Assembly: GCA_030062745.1 (NCBI GenBank) | Contig: CP099850.1 | Location: forward strand, 5,332,001-5,396,000 | Direction of reading: 5' to 3' | Length of the DNA: 64,000 nt | Source of the DNA: Capitulum mitella | Taxonomy: Eukaryota; Arthropoda; Thecostraca; Pollicipedomorpha; Pollicipedidae | Shown: positions 38,103 to 50,396 of the stretch, in pieces | Layout: every line of letters starts with the position of its first letter | Numbering within the stretch: the first letter of the stretch is position 1 | Made by a program: the position numbers and the translations under genes | Notes under the pieces: generated by a model | Told to the model about the DNA's origin: nothing | The model's input: only the letters and a program-made list of their open reading frames with translations | The model's database searches: none

Positions 38103-39513
38103 AATAACTTACACCAGCGGAAACTTTTGAGCTCTGGCATCCGCCTTACATCAGCCAGTGCTTTGAATTCCATGCGTTCTCACGCTCCTTCGTTGACTAA
38201 AGCGTAGTCTTTCCAGAATATTCGGATTGCAAAACGCGTCCTGATTGGCTGTATATGATATCATAACTGTACCATCCCCTTTCATCATGTCCGTTTATAG
38301 GTAGTATGTAAGCAGCGCCGCGTTTTACTCAGTATGTTAAGGCTCAAGCTCACGCTCATTGATATCCTGCGTGGAAGACTGTGGTGGTGTTCGTGTGAGG
38401 AGTGACAGTACACATAGTGTGAGTGCGAAAGTGGCATTGCATCTAGTGCCAGTGTGTGAAAGAAGATAATATGGTGTTAGTGAGGAGCATATATTCGTCT
38501 CTGATCCGGTGCCGAGTGACTAACTAATGGTGCAGGCTGCAGGAATGGAGGCGATAGAAAAGACTGTCGCAGACGAGGTCGCCATTAGTTAAACTATCAC
38601 GCTAGGCAGTTGGGAATCTGCTACACGCAATGCTATATTCGCTCTGATCATGGTATGAAAATTAGGTACAGGTGACTGACGTACCCTGATGGGGAGGTAA
38701 GTCCATGACCTTATTTGTTTACAAACACAAATATTTATTTATATATACACCTTTATTTACAAACACAAATGAGCGCACGCGCGCAACGGGTCATTGCGTA
38801 GAACGGAGGGCACCTACGTAGACCTGGCGCCGCATCAGCACGCAACATCATTCGAGCCGGGGCAGCTCGGTTTCGCGCGGCAGTTCGGCGCGCGATCAAC
38901 GCTACCACCAGTCGGTACCAAGCCGGAATGGCGACGCGAAAGATGAGGACGTGCTGCACGCCTGGTACCGGCCGCTACCCCCAACCCCAACCCCCACGCC
39001 TTCCCCTCGCACCCGACCGAGCATGCCCATGCCGGCGCCACTGCCGCTAGCGCGAAGGGATGTCCTCTCATCGCAACAGTAGTGTCGAGTCTCTGGCCGA
39101 CCGGCCGCCCAGTGGCGACGCTGACACGCACTCCCACAGGTTGGTCATGTTCACAGCGCACACTGCGGCCCGGTACCGAACGCCACCGGAACGTGCCAGG
39201 CGTCAGGCACCGTCCGCTGGAGTCGCACGCCGTGAACCGCAGAAAGTGCGAAATGTATGCCAGACATTGTGTGTTCTTCTCTGCATCCCACCCGGATCTT
39301 CCGCCAAGAAATAAAGCGAAATGGCATTAAGTCAGCCAAATTTGACTCGTGGTGGTGTTAACCCAAATGTGAAAGCTGAAAATATGGTTGGGACTTACAT
39401 AAAAATGACTGAGAAAATGGACAGGAATTTTTGGGAAAATGAACAGGAAATTAATGGCTGCGAAAATAACAGGGATTAAACTTCTCAACGTTACTGAGGT
39501 CTTTAATACAACA
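38103..39513. other. Intergenic; possible promoter near 38.3 kb
   Basis: TTTATAG at 38294 and an initiator-like CTCAGT at 38328 sit about 35 bases apart, then a G/T-rich leader-like stretch follows to 38560. Short open frames at 38753-39330 have no motif. No gene is assigned. Confidence 0.3.
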
Positions 39514-39517
39514 TTAA

Positions 39518-40791
39518 GCCTATTCCGGGCAGGGCGGCCAAATCCCCCCTTGCCTTTTTGCTTGCCAATTCCAGGCTTTTTGACGCAGCTTCACGGAACT
39601 TGGTCAAAATGACCTCAGTAGTCGGTGCGCCCGAAAACACCGATAAACGACAACAACGGAACTCGGTCACTTTTCCAAGGTATTCTTTCTAAGTATTGTG
39701 ACAAGATTTTGAAATTCTATTTTTTCAGGGGCGGAGCCGGGCAACGTTTTTGGGAGGCACCTCACGCCATTTTTGGACCTGTTGAGAGTAGAAGGAAAAT
39801 GACGACCAAAACTAGCGTTTTTAGATAGAACTGAGAGCTTTACATTGATGTATAGCTAAATAGTTGGGCAACGTACAAATGCAATTTTGTTCATCGGAGG
39901 TTACTTAACAACATCAGTTCAAGGTCAAAAGTCAAAATTTGTTTCTGTAGTAATAATTTTGGCACTATTTTTTGAAATGCCTAACCCAGAATATGGTTGA
40001 CTTAAAATGGTGCCCATTTTAGACACTGACATCTTAGGTCATAGCTCCGTGACCCGACCAGATATCAGGTCACGGAGCTATGACCTAAAATGTCAGTGCG
40101 CATACCCTATATCACAATAGTTGTGAAGTGAAATTTTTGAAATAAGTAAATTCACATGATTGAAAACGTCTACAGATAATATTAAATGCATATGAGATCA
40201 TTCCAAGTGACTTCAAGGCCACCGGAGGTCATTTAAGGTCAGAGGTCAAGAGTTGGTCTGAAAAACATGTGGTCTTGACAGTTCCCCTTTTTCATGTTCC
40301 TGGCACCGCCTGTACTAAGATTATACAAACAGTGTAATACGATTTATTTTTCTTTAGCATAACATGACTAGCAGAAGCCAAAAAGGTGCTTTTGCCTTTT
40401 TTGTTCGTTCAGTTGTTGGAAAACTAATCGCCCTATTTTTAAAATCCTGTGAACGCCTATGGATGTTCTCAAAATTTCAAATATATGGACCAATGGTAAA
40501 AGTCCCATCCATAATCTCTCGATTCATGCCAATTTCATCAAAATCGGTCGATAAACAACGGAGTTATAAGAAGTCTAAAAAATATCCCCAATTTTAACCT
40601 GTTTGCTCCCTCCTATATCCACCCTTTTCAATATTTCGAAAACTTTTTTAATGTAGTTTACGTCATGGGAAATCGATTGCCGTTTTTGCGATGAAATCGG
40701 ACGAGTAGTTCTCAAGATCTCAGGGGGCCGGATCCGCCCGCCCCCCCCCCCGCCGGGAATCGGCCATACCGCTAGCCCTCCGGGAATAGGG
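39518..40791 (+). mobile_element. piggyBac-like non-autonomous element, copy C
   Basis: Same orientation as the copy at 3132. Left TTAA at 39514-39517; the right flank is CTAA (40792-40795), so one site has mutated. Ends are GCCTATTCCGGG and CCGGGAATAGGG. Older than the other copies judged by end decay. Contains a unique 21-bp hairpin at 40034-40088. Confidence 0.75.
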
Positions 40792-40795
40792 CTAA

Positions 40796-43052
40796 CTTAC
40801 AATTTTCATGTTACAATATGGATAGCACAGAGGCAGCAGGATGAATGCACAGGTAGGATGGGAATTTCATTTCATTAGCCTGGTGGTGCGGAAAGAACGG
40901 GTTTGGACTACGGAAAATATGTTGCTGAAGATAATTATTTCCTGTAATGGGGTCTTACCAAATTTTCCAATGAAATCAAATCAAATTTCCAATTAGTAAT
41001 TTCCAGTCAATTTCCCAGTCAAACCATTAAAAATATATTTCTAAATAAATGGAAATTTTCCAGTCAAATTTGAAGAAAGTGCTGTGTGAATATCCAGCAA
41101 AGTATACCTTTCGCAACTCGTATATTCATCATTCTGCGTGCTGCAGGACCCCTGAAGTCTGAGAAATGCATGAAATGGGTGAAATAGACATGTACGAGTA
41201 CTGTGTATCTGTGTACTATCAATCTGTGTACTAGCATCAATTTCGTTTGGTAATGCTACGGCTGGCAGGTCAGCAATGTCACTAACACAAAATTTGCAAC
41301 CAAAAAAGGTGATAGAAGGTGGAGAAATGCTAATTGGTATCCAAAAACATGATTGCGCTCCTAACCCACCTCAGTATAGTGAACGCATAAAACCTGCCCT
41401 GTCTTTGTGGCATTTGCTAATGCCAGACATGCCAGCTGCCATCGAAATTTGATAAGGTTGCTGAAGCCTGGGCCTTTCCGTCGCTTGCATCACCAACGTA
41501 ACCAAATTTTTATGGCAGTTTGGTTCTGACCAGGCCGTTGTGATGGCAGAGATTAGTCAAGCTGCAAAAAATATTGTTATTACGTAGGTGGCCCACCAGC
41601 CCTGAAATTGCCTTACTTTCCGCATAAAAGGCAGTTACACTTCAAACCTGCTTTATTATAACGAGAAAGAACAGTATTGCCCCCCCCCCATACCCAAGTC
41701 ACAGGGATCGGTGTAATATTTTGCAGTCCAGAGCAGTCTAGGTTTGTAATTATTCTCCAAGCGCAGAATTATACGGAGTGCCATGGGCTATTTTTACTAT
41801 GGGATTGTTTGTAAGATTGGTGGTGTCAAACTCTCCGATAAGATCTGCATCCTACACGTGTCATGAGTCATCCCGTGGGCATAGAAACGGGGGTAGGGGC
41901 AGGGGGACCATGACCCACCCAGACACTTTTTTGGAAATTTAACATTAACCCTATGGAAAAAACATCTTGCCCCCCACTTTTCTGGTTGCTCCTAAGGCCC
42001 GGAATCATCCTCAAATGGCCTCAGCAACTGCAGCAACTGAACATTTCTACCGGCAAACCTCACATGGGGAAATGTTACAACTGCGACGCAGAGAACATTG
42101 TCACGAAGAAAATAAAGCAGTAATAAGTAGGAACCAGGAATGCATCATTATTTTATCCACCTTGCTTTGCGTGGCCTAGAATTTACTAACAGTCGTGAAA
42201 TTCTGCTTGCTTTTTGAAGTGCGCCGGTATCGTGAGCAAAATAGTCAAATCCTGAAGTCATCTATCACAAATGAAAAACCCTATATGACATGACGCCTTT
42301 AACACCAATCTCGCTTTTCCATTGCCCTGTCTTTCAGTGCTAGTCGCATTGCGCAGTACGGCGTGCCTCGCACGAAACAAGAGCTGAAAAGCTGCGTAAT
42401 GTGACCTGCTCAGTACCTATGGAGCGCACTGTGGAACCAGCGTCCTTAACAGAGCCACCTATCGTCAACAGCTCGCCGTTTATTCCATGGTCGCGTCTTT
42501 GGACCGAGTTGCCGATCTAAGTATTAGGTAATCCATGCGTAATTGTAAACTCGCGTCTTTGGACCGAGTTGCCGATCCAAGTATTAGGTAATCCATGCGT
42601 AATTGTAATTGGTAGGTAATTACGTTTTCTGAAACGTCTAGGGTTTTTATAAGAAAAGCGAGTATTGAAATCGTGGTCATTGACGTCTTTGAGATGAGCC
42701 AAATCTGTTTATGAAAAGTCGAACAATGTAGAACGTTTCCATTAGTACAAATGGTTATGCTGATCATCAGGTAAGAAAGAAATAATGCTGATCTTTTTTC
42801 GTAAGTAGGGGACCAATTTACGCATGTCCTCCCTAGCTGGAGCACTGCAACATCTGTAGTACGTATGATCCAGCACATTCCTGTGGCTTAGTTTCCAGCA
42901 CATTCTTGCGGTTTAGTTTCATCAAAAGGTAATCCCTGGATCGTGAATGAATCATTTTACTGAGGTTTACATTTGGGAAGTCGCTTTTGTTGAAAGCTGT
43001 TATTGCGAACTGGTTTCACCTAACAGTAAGGCCTATTTGTTGTGTGTTGCAG
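40796..43052. other. Upstream of the CDK-like gene; intron or intergenic
   Basis: AT-rich with no recognised exon. A C-run lies at 41682-41690, and a 60-bp tandem duplication is annotated separately. The end, TTGTGTGTTGCAG, is a good splice acceptor, so an unseen upstream non-coding exon probably exists. Confidence 0.4.
42492..42611. repeat. 60-bp tandem duplication
   Basis: Two near-identical 60-bp units beginning CGCGTCTTTGGACCGAGTTG differ at about two positions, so the duplication is recent. Confidence 0.9.
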
Positions 43053-43197
43053 GGACCACCATGTTCACCTCCAAGACCATTTGTTGACGGGATTTGGGCA
43101 TCTCTACGTTGGTAGTCACTGACTGACGAAATGAACGACTACAGCTCGAACGCCTCCGATGTGCAGCAGCTCGGGCCAGCTGGTGTGGCCAGAGAAG
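43053..43197 (+). CDS. CDK14/Eip63E-like kinase, first coding exon
   Basis: An exon between acceptor GTTGCAG| and donor AGAAG|GTAAGT. Coding starts at ATG 43131 (MNDYSSNASDVQQLG, 22 codons, phase 1 out). The leader part has a short upstream ORF (43061-43087, eight codons from an ATG in good context) that may dampen translation. This exon alone has no recognisable motif; it is assigned by phase to the next exon. Confidence 0.5.
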
Positions 43198-43429
43198 GTA
43201 AGTACTAAGAGAACGGCATGTCAAGACGTGATGTACAGAGGAGCTACCTTCCCGCAACCTCGCACCGGGTGGAAAGAAAGAGTGAACCACATTTTGAAGT
43301 CGAATAACTTCGATATGTGAGACAAAAGTTCATGCTTGCGCCAGTCATTAGCCAGGTTCAAGCAAATTTATTATTTTGAAGACATAATGTGCTTCGTTAT
43401 GTTTTACACCGGAGGATATTTTCCAGGTG

Positions 43430-44300
43430 CCGTCCTTTTCGCTCTTCGTACAGAATCTCTCTGATCTTCGCCTCCTGGATGACTGTTATGCACGTCGGCA
43501 CAGATATTCCGAATCTCGCTTCTGATAGCCTTCTTCAGGTCTGTCAGGTCCTGCGGGTCGGTCTGGTACACGTTGCTCTTCAGATAACCCCAGAGGAAGA
43601 AGTCCAGGGGGTTCTAGTCTGGTGAGTGCGCCGGCCACGGGCACTGGGACTTCCGGCTGATCAGGCGACCCTCTCTGCGTTCTTGCAGTCACCGAAGCGC
43701 CGTCGCGGGTGTGCGGGGCTGCACTATCCTGCTGGAACCAGAAGTTTTGACCGCCAGTTCCATACTTTTGCACATGACGCTTCCAGAAGAGCTTCAGGAC
43801 CTGGGAGTAGCGCTCCTGGTGAATGTTACCGTCGTGCTGTCCGGTTGTTCGAACCAGAACGGTCCGGTGATACCTGTACGCACCAGGCCGTGACCTTGCT
43901 GTTGTTAGGAGCGGCCCCTCCCGGACGACAGGACGATCTGCGACGCAGATCCTGAAGTTCTGGCTGTTAACCTTCCCATCCAGGTGGGAATGCGCCTCAT
44001 CGCGGAACCAGATCTTCTCAAGGAAGTTGGGATTGGCGTCCTTGCTCTTGAGCCGTTTGGTGTACGTCATCCGCTGTTCAAAATCGTTTGGTGTCAGCTT
44101 CTGGTGGATTCCTATCTTTTAGAGCGTCAGTGCTAGATCGTTAACGAGGATTTTTCTCACGAAGGTGTGACTGGTGCCAGCCTCCTGGACGTTGTGTGTG
44201 GTCGACTTTGATAGGGTCTGGTTGGTGATGGTCTCCGCCTTTTGCGCGTTTTTCTGGCATCTGGCGGATCATTTCCGACCACTTTTGCCTTATCCAGGTT
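43430..44300 (-). pseudogene. Mariner/Tc-type transposase pseudogene
   Basis: Minus-strand pieces read NDFEQRMTYTKRL, IWFRDEAHSHLDGKVNSQN (first catalytic D), NFWFQQDSAAPHT (second D), then, in another frame, SPD-stop-NPLDFFLWGYLKSNVY and DLTDLKKAIRSEI. This is a DDE/D transposase of the mariner-like type common in arthropods, broken by at least two frameshifts and stops. Terminal repeats were not found. Lies in intron 1 of the CDK-like gene. Confidence 0.85.
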
Positions 44301-46767
44301 GAACATTGTTCCCCCCGGCCAGGAACTGTTCGGATAACCGCAGAATGTTTCTTTTACCTGTGATGACGTAGTTTTGACAGCATTGCGCTACCACCGTTGA
44401 GTGAGGATGATGGATTTCATCGTCCAGGATAATTGTGGTTATTGCTATATTATGAAATGTTAAACTTTGGATTTTAAATATTAAGCAAATGTTTACTATT
44501 ATTTATACATTAATATTATAATTGATATATGAATATTAAATGTTTCACAAAAACGTTCAACTTTTGGTCCTTACTCACTGGGTTCATGGCTGGGAATGAA
44601 AGTGTGTATGTTAAACGACTTTGCTTTGCATGTGCGCGCGATTATGAAAAAAAATAAACCACAACTGAGTTAATAGGACCTCAATCTTCAGAAAAGACGT
44701 GGGACACCTTTTCTTTCCACCTGGCATTTTCACATTTTCTTTTGTTTCGCGGAAATGCAAGGGTGTCAGTGAATGAAAGTGATACACAACACACACATTG
44801 GAAACACGGAATTTTGTGTGTATGGGGGGAGGAGTTGTTTTAAAGAGATGTCCCAGTACAAGATTATTCGGGGGACGGCCAGCCGAGGTATTGTCTTAAC
44901 ACGCGTGCTGGTCGGGATGGGGCCGGGGGGTGAGGGTTGCGACGGGTCAGGCGATCTCAGACGGTGATATTTATGCTTCTAATAAATTCTCTTCCTCTGA
45001 TTTGAATGTGCGCGGCATATTCATGGCTTCTAAGCCATGGAAATACTACGGTCTGAGCATGTATAATCAGTTATTGTAAACTGGTTTTCACATTTTCATC
45101 TGCATTATTACATAGTTTTGATTTCTGCAATTTAGCAGCGGGATTCACGCGTCAATTTATTCATGGGCAGGTCAGAGACGTGATAAATGGAAGTTCTTCA
45201 TTTCTGGCCTTCCAGTTTTCCGAAATTGAGTGTGACCAGGAGGAAAATATGTCGCTGCCAGATGGAACAGGCCCGCCGTTCGCATTGATTATGTTTGAGT
45301 CTCAGGCGTGTGTGTCATTGCACGTCTGAAAAGGCCGCCCGGCAAACTGGAACGTCAGCAGCCACGGCCCATCCCCAAGGTGTATATCTGTTCACAGTCA
45401 ACCCTATATACCCCCGATAGGTGCTTGTATGTTGTTGGGATCGATCCTCATCCGGATCGATAAAGGAATGAAACAACGTTGCTTTTATTAAAAATCGGAA
45501 CAGGTCCACTCGAAAGCCCAAAAAATCGCAGATGAGTCACTAATGTATAAAGATTCCAACAATCGGTTCCTAAAAGAAAGTTTGACGTTTTGTGTTATTA
45601 AAATTAAAGATCTTTTTAATCGATTTATTCTTATATTCTATTTTGCTGTTATTTCTTTCATCGCATCGTTTACGCAAATATTGGCAGCAAACAGGTTAGT
45701 ATTGATGCCGTGAATTCCTCCAGTTTTAATTGTTGTTGGCAAATAAGTCTAAAATTACCATCACTGAAGTACAAGCACAAACTTTTGTGGCGTGAGGTGT
45801 GGCCCAGTTCTTAATGAGTCTAGGGAGAAAAGAAAACCTGTATCCCCCGGTAAAACACGACAGATGCAAGTCCGTATTCAAAACCTAGGTCCCACTTGGT
45901 TGAGGATTAAATTCCATCCGCGATGGATTAGATGGAATGAACATTGCTTGTCCACCTGCATCTCCCATCCCCATTCCCCGAGTTTGTTAAATTTCGCAAG
46001 CAGACCTATGATCTTGCATATGAGTACGGTTTATGCTTTGTCATCATTTCCTTTGGCCTGAGGTAATGACTGTAGAGTTGAAAGGACGCCGAGTAGAAAC
46101 CAGGAATTTGGGGCGCAGCACTGTTAATTAATAGTATTGTAGGTATCAAAACCCAGGACATTTTTAACGCGGAACAGCTTCGTCATATAATGACATTCAT
46201 ATAATGAATGGACCCACACTTCGCGGCTTCCAGTTCTGTTAAATTCGTATTCTGGTGTGATGTTTTATGCGATTTTTGCTCATTGCGTTATTTGTCGTTT
46301 TGCATGCAAGGTAGGGCTGTGTGAAAACGATTGCGGCGTCACGCGTGGAGCTCTTTTTTTCTGACGTTTGGCGACGCGACTTGATGTGTCATGTGATACT
46401 TGTGGAGCATGAAAGGATTCGGGGCGTCTGGGATATTCAAAATATCCGTGTAGGAAGCGTGTTGGGCCAAGCAGTTGTTTCGCCAGTTTATTTATAGCAG
46501 CTGCAGCTGCCGAACAGTTGAACTGGAAAAGCAGGTGAGCAAGTGAAGACGTGAGAGACTGAAGACCCGATCAATTTTGCTGGCTGGACCTTAAACTGCG
46601 TACATTACTTGTTGAAAATAATGCCTGTGCTGCAAGTTCTTTTGTACTGTCAAAATTCATTCCCAACTTTGTTGGGTTTCACAGCCTAAGAATCCATTGT
46701 TGCTGGTTCTTGGCCAACTTTGGTTTTATTTGTCGATTTTCCTCACCTTAAACGTACGTTGTTTCAG
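44301..46767. other. Intron 1 of the CDK-like gene, remainder
   Basis: AT-rich in 44440-44560 and 45590-45660. No further exon or named repeat seen. Confidence 0.4.
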
Positions 46768-46854
46768 GTGTGGTGATGCGCGAAAAGAAGCCGAACCAGA
46801 TGAGCAAAGTCCAGAAAATCAAACGACGAATCAGCTCCAGCTTCGGCCGTCTCA
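46768..46854 (+). CDS. CDK14/Eip63E-like kinase, exon 2
   Basis: Acceptor GTTTCAG| and donor CTCA|GTAAGT. Encodes VVMREKKPNQ and then KVQKIKRRISSSFGRL (residues 36-51). With the next exon this continues TLSKSTDAVD. The pattern K-x-K-[KR]-R-x-[LI]-S-x-S-F-x-R-[LI]-x-L-x-K resembles the N-terminus of PFTAIRE kinases (CDK14) and, less closely, PCTAIRE kinases (CDK16-18). The RRISSS stretch is a likely basophilic kinase or 14-3-3 site. Confidence 0.55.
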
Positions 46855-48539
46855 GTAAGTCGCAGCTTTTGCTGAAACCTGTTGCTTTTCTTGTTACAGT
46901 GTCCATTGTGGCACTGACCTACAGCAGCCCGGACTTTTGAGCTCACTGGAAGTTTGCCAGGTCTGTCGTCGAGCTTGATGTGACCGGTCTCATTCTGCTG
47001 CCAGTGGCTGGGAATGTCGGGGCTTATTCGGCAGAGAAGGAACACAGGAGATCCGCAAACGTTCGATCACACGTTCTCTGCATGGGGATGGAACACGAGG
47101 AGGACCGGGACAAACAATCTCATGTGCAAACTGGTTGGGTTTGCAAATGAAGTGTGGCTTTTTTGCATTTGTAGTAACAAATGGTTGGGGTTCAGTCACT
47201 TTGTTTAAAGAACCACACACAGGAGAAATATGTTGACGAGAAGACGAACCCTCGCCAGTATTCGATATTTGGCCACCTTTGACACCACAGGGTACAACGA
47301 AGTAAAGCTGCAAGAGTTACGAAACAGAAATCAGCCTGTAGCTTGTCCCTTCAGCTGCACCGTGATATTCATGTGAACCTTTTAGGCCACACGCTGATCT
47401 TGCAGGCGACCTCAGAGGAGGTCTTGTCGTTGGATTCTGGTCTTCATTGGCTTCTGTGAGACGCAACTTATACATCGCTTTAAGGAGCACAGAACGACTT
47501 TTGACGATGACTGAGGTCTCAGACTACTCTTGGTATAAAAGTAAGCGTTTTAGATTACATCATAACGCCTGAGAGGTCGGTGAATGCGCAAAAAAGGTAA
47601 ATGGTCTCAGTTTGTGATTTTTACCTACGAAGACCTTGACCGAATAAGGACTGCTGTGAGAGGTCACTGCCCTGTTGGATGACACCCATGTTTAATGTGT
47701 AGTAGGACTGAGTAACGTTAAATGCTAAGAACGTTTGTTTTCCGATTTGGGCAGCCGCTGCGCAGTTATTTCTCCCTGGCATGACCTGGAGAAAGAGTTC
47801 ATAGACTAATCACCTGTCGGGGACCTGACTTTAGATTTTCGTAGAATGCGTAATCGGGTCGAAACTCAGCCACGCAAAGTTTCGGAGTGATCGCAGCAGT
47901 CGTTTTGGTACAACTCACGGAAAACCTCAGGTGGGGCGAGGGTGCGCTGTCTTTACTGACGAGGACTAAGAAAGACAAGTGAACATAAGGAGAATATCGT
48001 GCCCATAGTATTCGTGCAGGTGTCAAAAGGAGTTTGTTTGATTAGTGGGTGCATTGTTACGAATGTGGGAAGATGCGTTTGTAAGGGATGAAATTGTTTT
48101 TGTGGAGACATCCATACCTTTTTCACGCCAGGTAATTTACGAGTCCCTGTCAAGGCGTGATATCCGTCTGAAGAAGAAAATCCGACGGAACCATGTAGCC
48201 GTAACCAAAACAAAACATGACCAGATAGTAGTACCAATAAGCATACTACATACTGCATAAATAGGCTTTCAGTGATAATTGTAATTAATGGATTTGCAAT
48301 CAAAATACCGATGAAATGAGATGGCTAGCTACGCTTTGGCAACACTTGAAGATAGAATTCAACACATTTGAGTTTATTTGATGACCTACGTAGATGTGAA
48401 TTGCTATATTTTGTTTCCAGCGTTATCCGTGCGTTTGTGGTTTCACACTCGGGACATCGCCCACTTCGTTCTCACGGCTGTCGCGGATCACGGCGGCACC
48501 TGAGCCGCAGGTCGGCTGCGAACGTCTGCTTTGTAACGG
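46855..48539. other. Intron 2 of the CDK-like gene, first part
   Basis: No coding signal. Open frames are short and without motifs. Confidence 0.4.
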
Positions 48540-48972
48540 CGCGGCCGTCACTGGGATGTTCTCGGCCTGTGTCGGCCGTCACTGAAACGGTCCCGGCCGC
48601 TGTCGACCGTCACTGGGACGGTCCCGGCCGGTGTCCACCGTCACTGGGACGGTCCTGGCCGCTGTCGACCGTCACTGGAGCGGTCGCGGCCGCTGTCGAC
48701 CGTCACTGAAACGGTCCCGGCCACTGTCGGCCGTCACTGGAGCGGTCCCGGCCACTGTCGGCCGTCACTGGGACGGTCGCGGCCGCTGTCGACCGTCACT
48801 GGAGCGGTCGCGACCGCTGTCGACCGTCACTGGAGCGGTCGCGGCCACTGTCGACCGTCACTGGAACGGTCCCGGCCACTGTCGGCCGTCACTGGGACGG
48901 TCGTGGCCGCTGTCGACCGTCACTGGAGCGGTCGCGGCCACTGTCGGCCGTCACTGGAGCGGTCCCGGCCTG
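48540..48972 (+). repeat. 31-bp GC-rich minisatellite, about 14 copies
   Basis: Unit CCGTCACTGGAGCGGTCGCG plus GCCGCTGTCGA, 31 bp, with variants at fixed positions (ACTGGGACGG, ACTGAAACGG, CCCGGCCAC). All CpG-rich. The long open frames here arise because the unit lacks stops on the plus strand. Confidence 0.92.
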
Positions 48973-49874
48973 TACCTGCTCCCCGGGATCCGGCCCGCTA
49001 ATCAGACGGCTCAGCAGGCCGTGTGGACCGTCGCCGCGCCACTCTGGGGAAATCGGTCTCGTCCCGGCCCGGCGGACCCGTCTGCCGTAAGCGGCGTCGG
49101 CTCCGCCGGCTCGCGGACGCCGCTCGTTGTGGAGTCGCGTTACTTGTCGCCGGCTGTCGTGGGGTAGGCGAAAAGCCGTTATCCAAACGTGAACTAAGTA
49201 CGCCCCGGTTGGGTGGCGGCCTGGTCGGTTGGCGCTGCTGCGACGTCGTCCGGCGCGGGCTGAGGCGGACGGCGGCCGTCTGCGGCGACTGTCGGCCGGC
49301 GGGGTGGCGGGCGGACCGCAGCCGCGGCTCGAGCCGCCCAGCTGCGGCAGCTCCGGCTCCAGCGAGCCGCGAACCTCGGCCGCAGCCCGCCGCCTTCGCT
49401 CGATAGGTAGCGTGGCCTGGGTGGGGCTGCCTGAGTGTTTTTGTTTTTTGGTGGTGTTGACATTTCATCGCTATCATTCGTGGAGTTTTTGGTGATGTTT
49501 AGGCTCGTAATTGGAATAACGGACGTCATCCGTGGAGGACGAGTTCCGCTAACAACCTCATTATGGCCCCTTGTGTATTTTCTCCGCCTGCTGTCGGTTG
49601 TGAACCTGAGTTTGTTTCCAGCCATTGTTTTGCGACGTGACAGCTGTTTGACAGTGGAGTTCAGCGCTGTGAGGGGGAGCGTTAGGGTTGCCAAAGTCCG
49701 CAGTATGCCGGGCGCCTTGGCGGACGACGGGTCGGAGAAAAGCAAAGAGCTCTGTACCAAACACTCCTCGGAGCGTGTGCTGTGTCAGCTGTCGAAGGTG
49801 ATGACAATCGTGATGGAGGAGGTATTCCGAAGCATCGTTTTCTTATCAGGTGTAGTTACCAAAGCCGTCATTAT

Positions 49875-49995
49875 TCACGGACCCAGCCCATGACATTAAG
49901 GTTGAACATCTGTGGGGTATCTTGAACCAGCGCTTGTCGTCTCGGGACCAGACTCTTCACCGGTTCACTGGTGGCCTAAAAGACATTGGGGCTAA
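49875..49995 (+). pseudogene. Tc1-like transposase C-terminal scrap
   Basis: The plus frame reads HDIKVEHLWGILNQRLSSRDQTL, which corresponds to the SPDLNPIEHLWGxLxxRL segment around the catalytic glutamate of Tc1 transposases. No other part was found. Confidence 0.5.
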
Positions 49996-50396
49996 ACCTC
50001 CTGTTTCCCATGTAACGCCTACGCTCTCTATGTCATAGTGCTCAGTTTTGGGAGTCGTTTCTCTCTCCCCCGTGAAAGAGTCCATGCGCGTAATCACGCG
50101 TTGTTGCCTCCGCCGAAAGCGTTACACGTCCTGTCCACCTTTAGCGTGCGGGTCTCGGCTCTGCCGTCTGGAGGTCCCGGCCTCACCCACCCACGCCCCC
50201 CCCCCCCCCGCAGCGGCGCGGTGCGACTCTCGCCAGTGGCGCGGCGGCCGGCCGGCGGGCCGTCCGCGGCGTGTGACCGGAGCGGGCGGCTCGGTCGCCG
50301 CCAGGTCCGGGAGAAATCACCGGCCGTCTCGCCCGCGACCCGGCGCCGGCCGTCTCGCCCGCGACCCGGCGCCGGCCGGCTTTCGCCCGGCGAGGC

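Noticed and set aside
49023-49477. Arg/Ala-rich open frames in GC-rich DNA
   Set aside because: Both strands and several frames are open, as expected from GC-rich composition; no domain was recognised.
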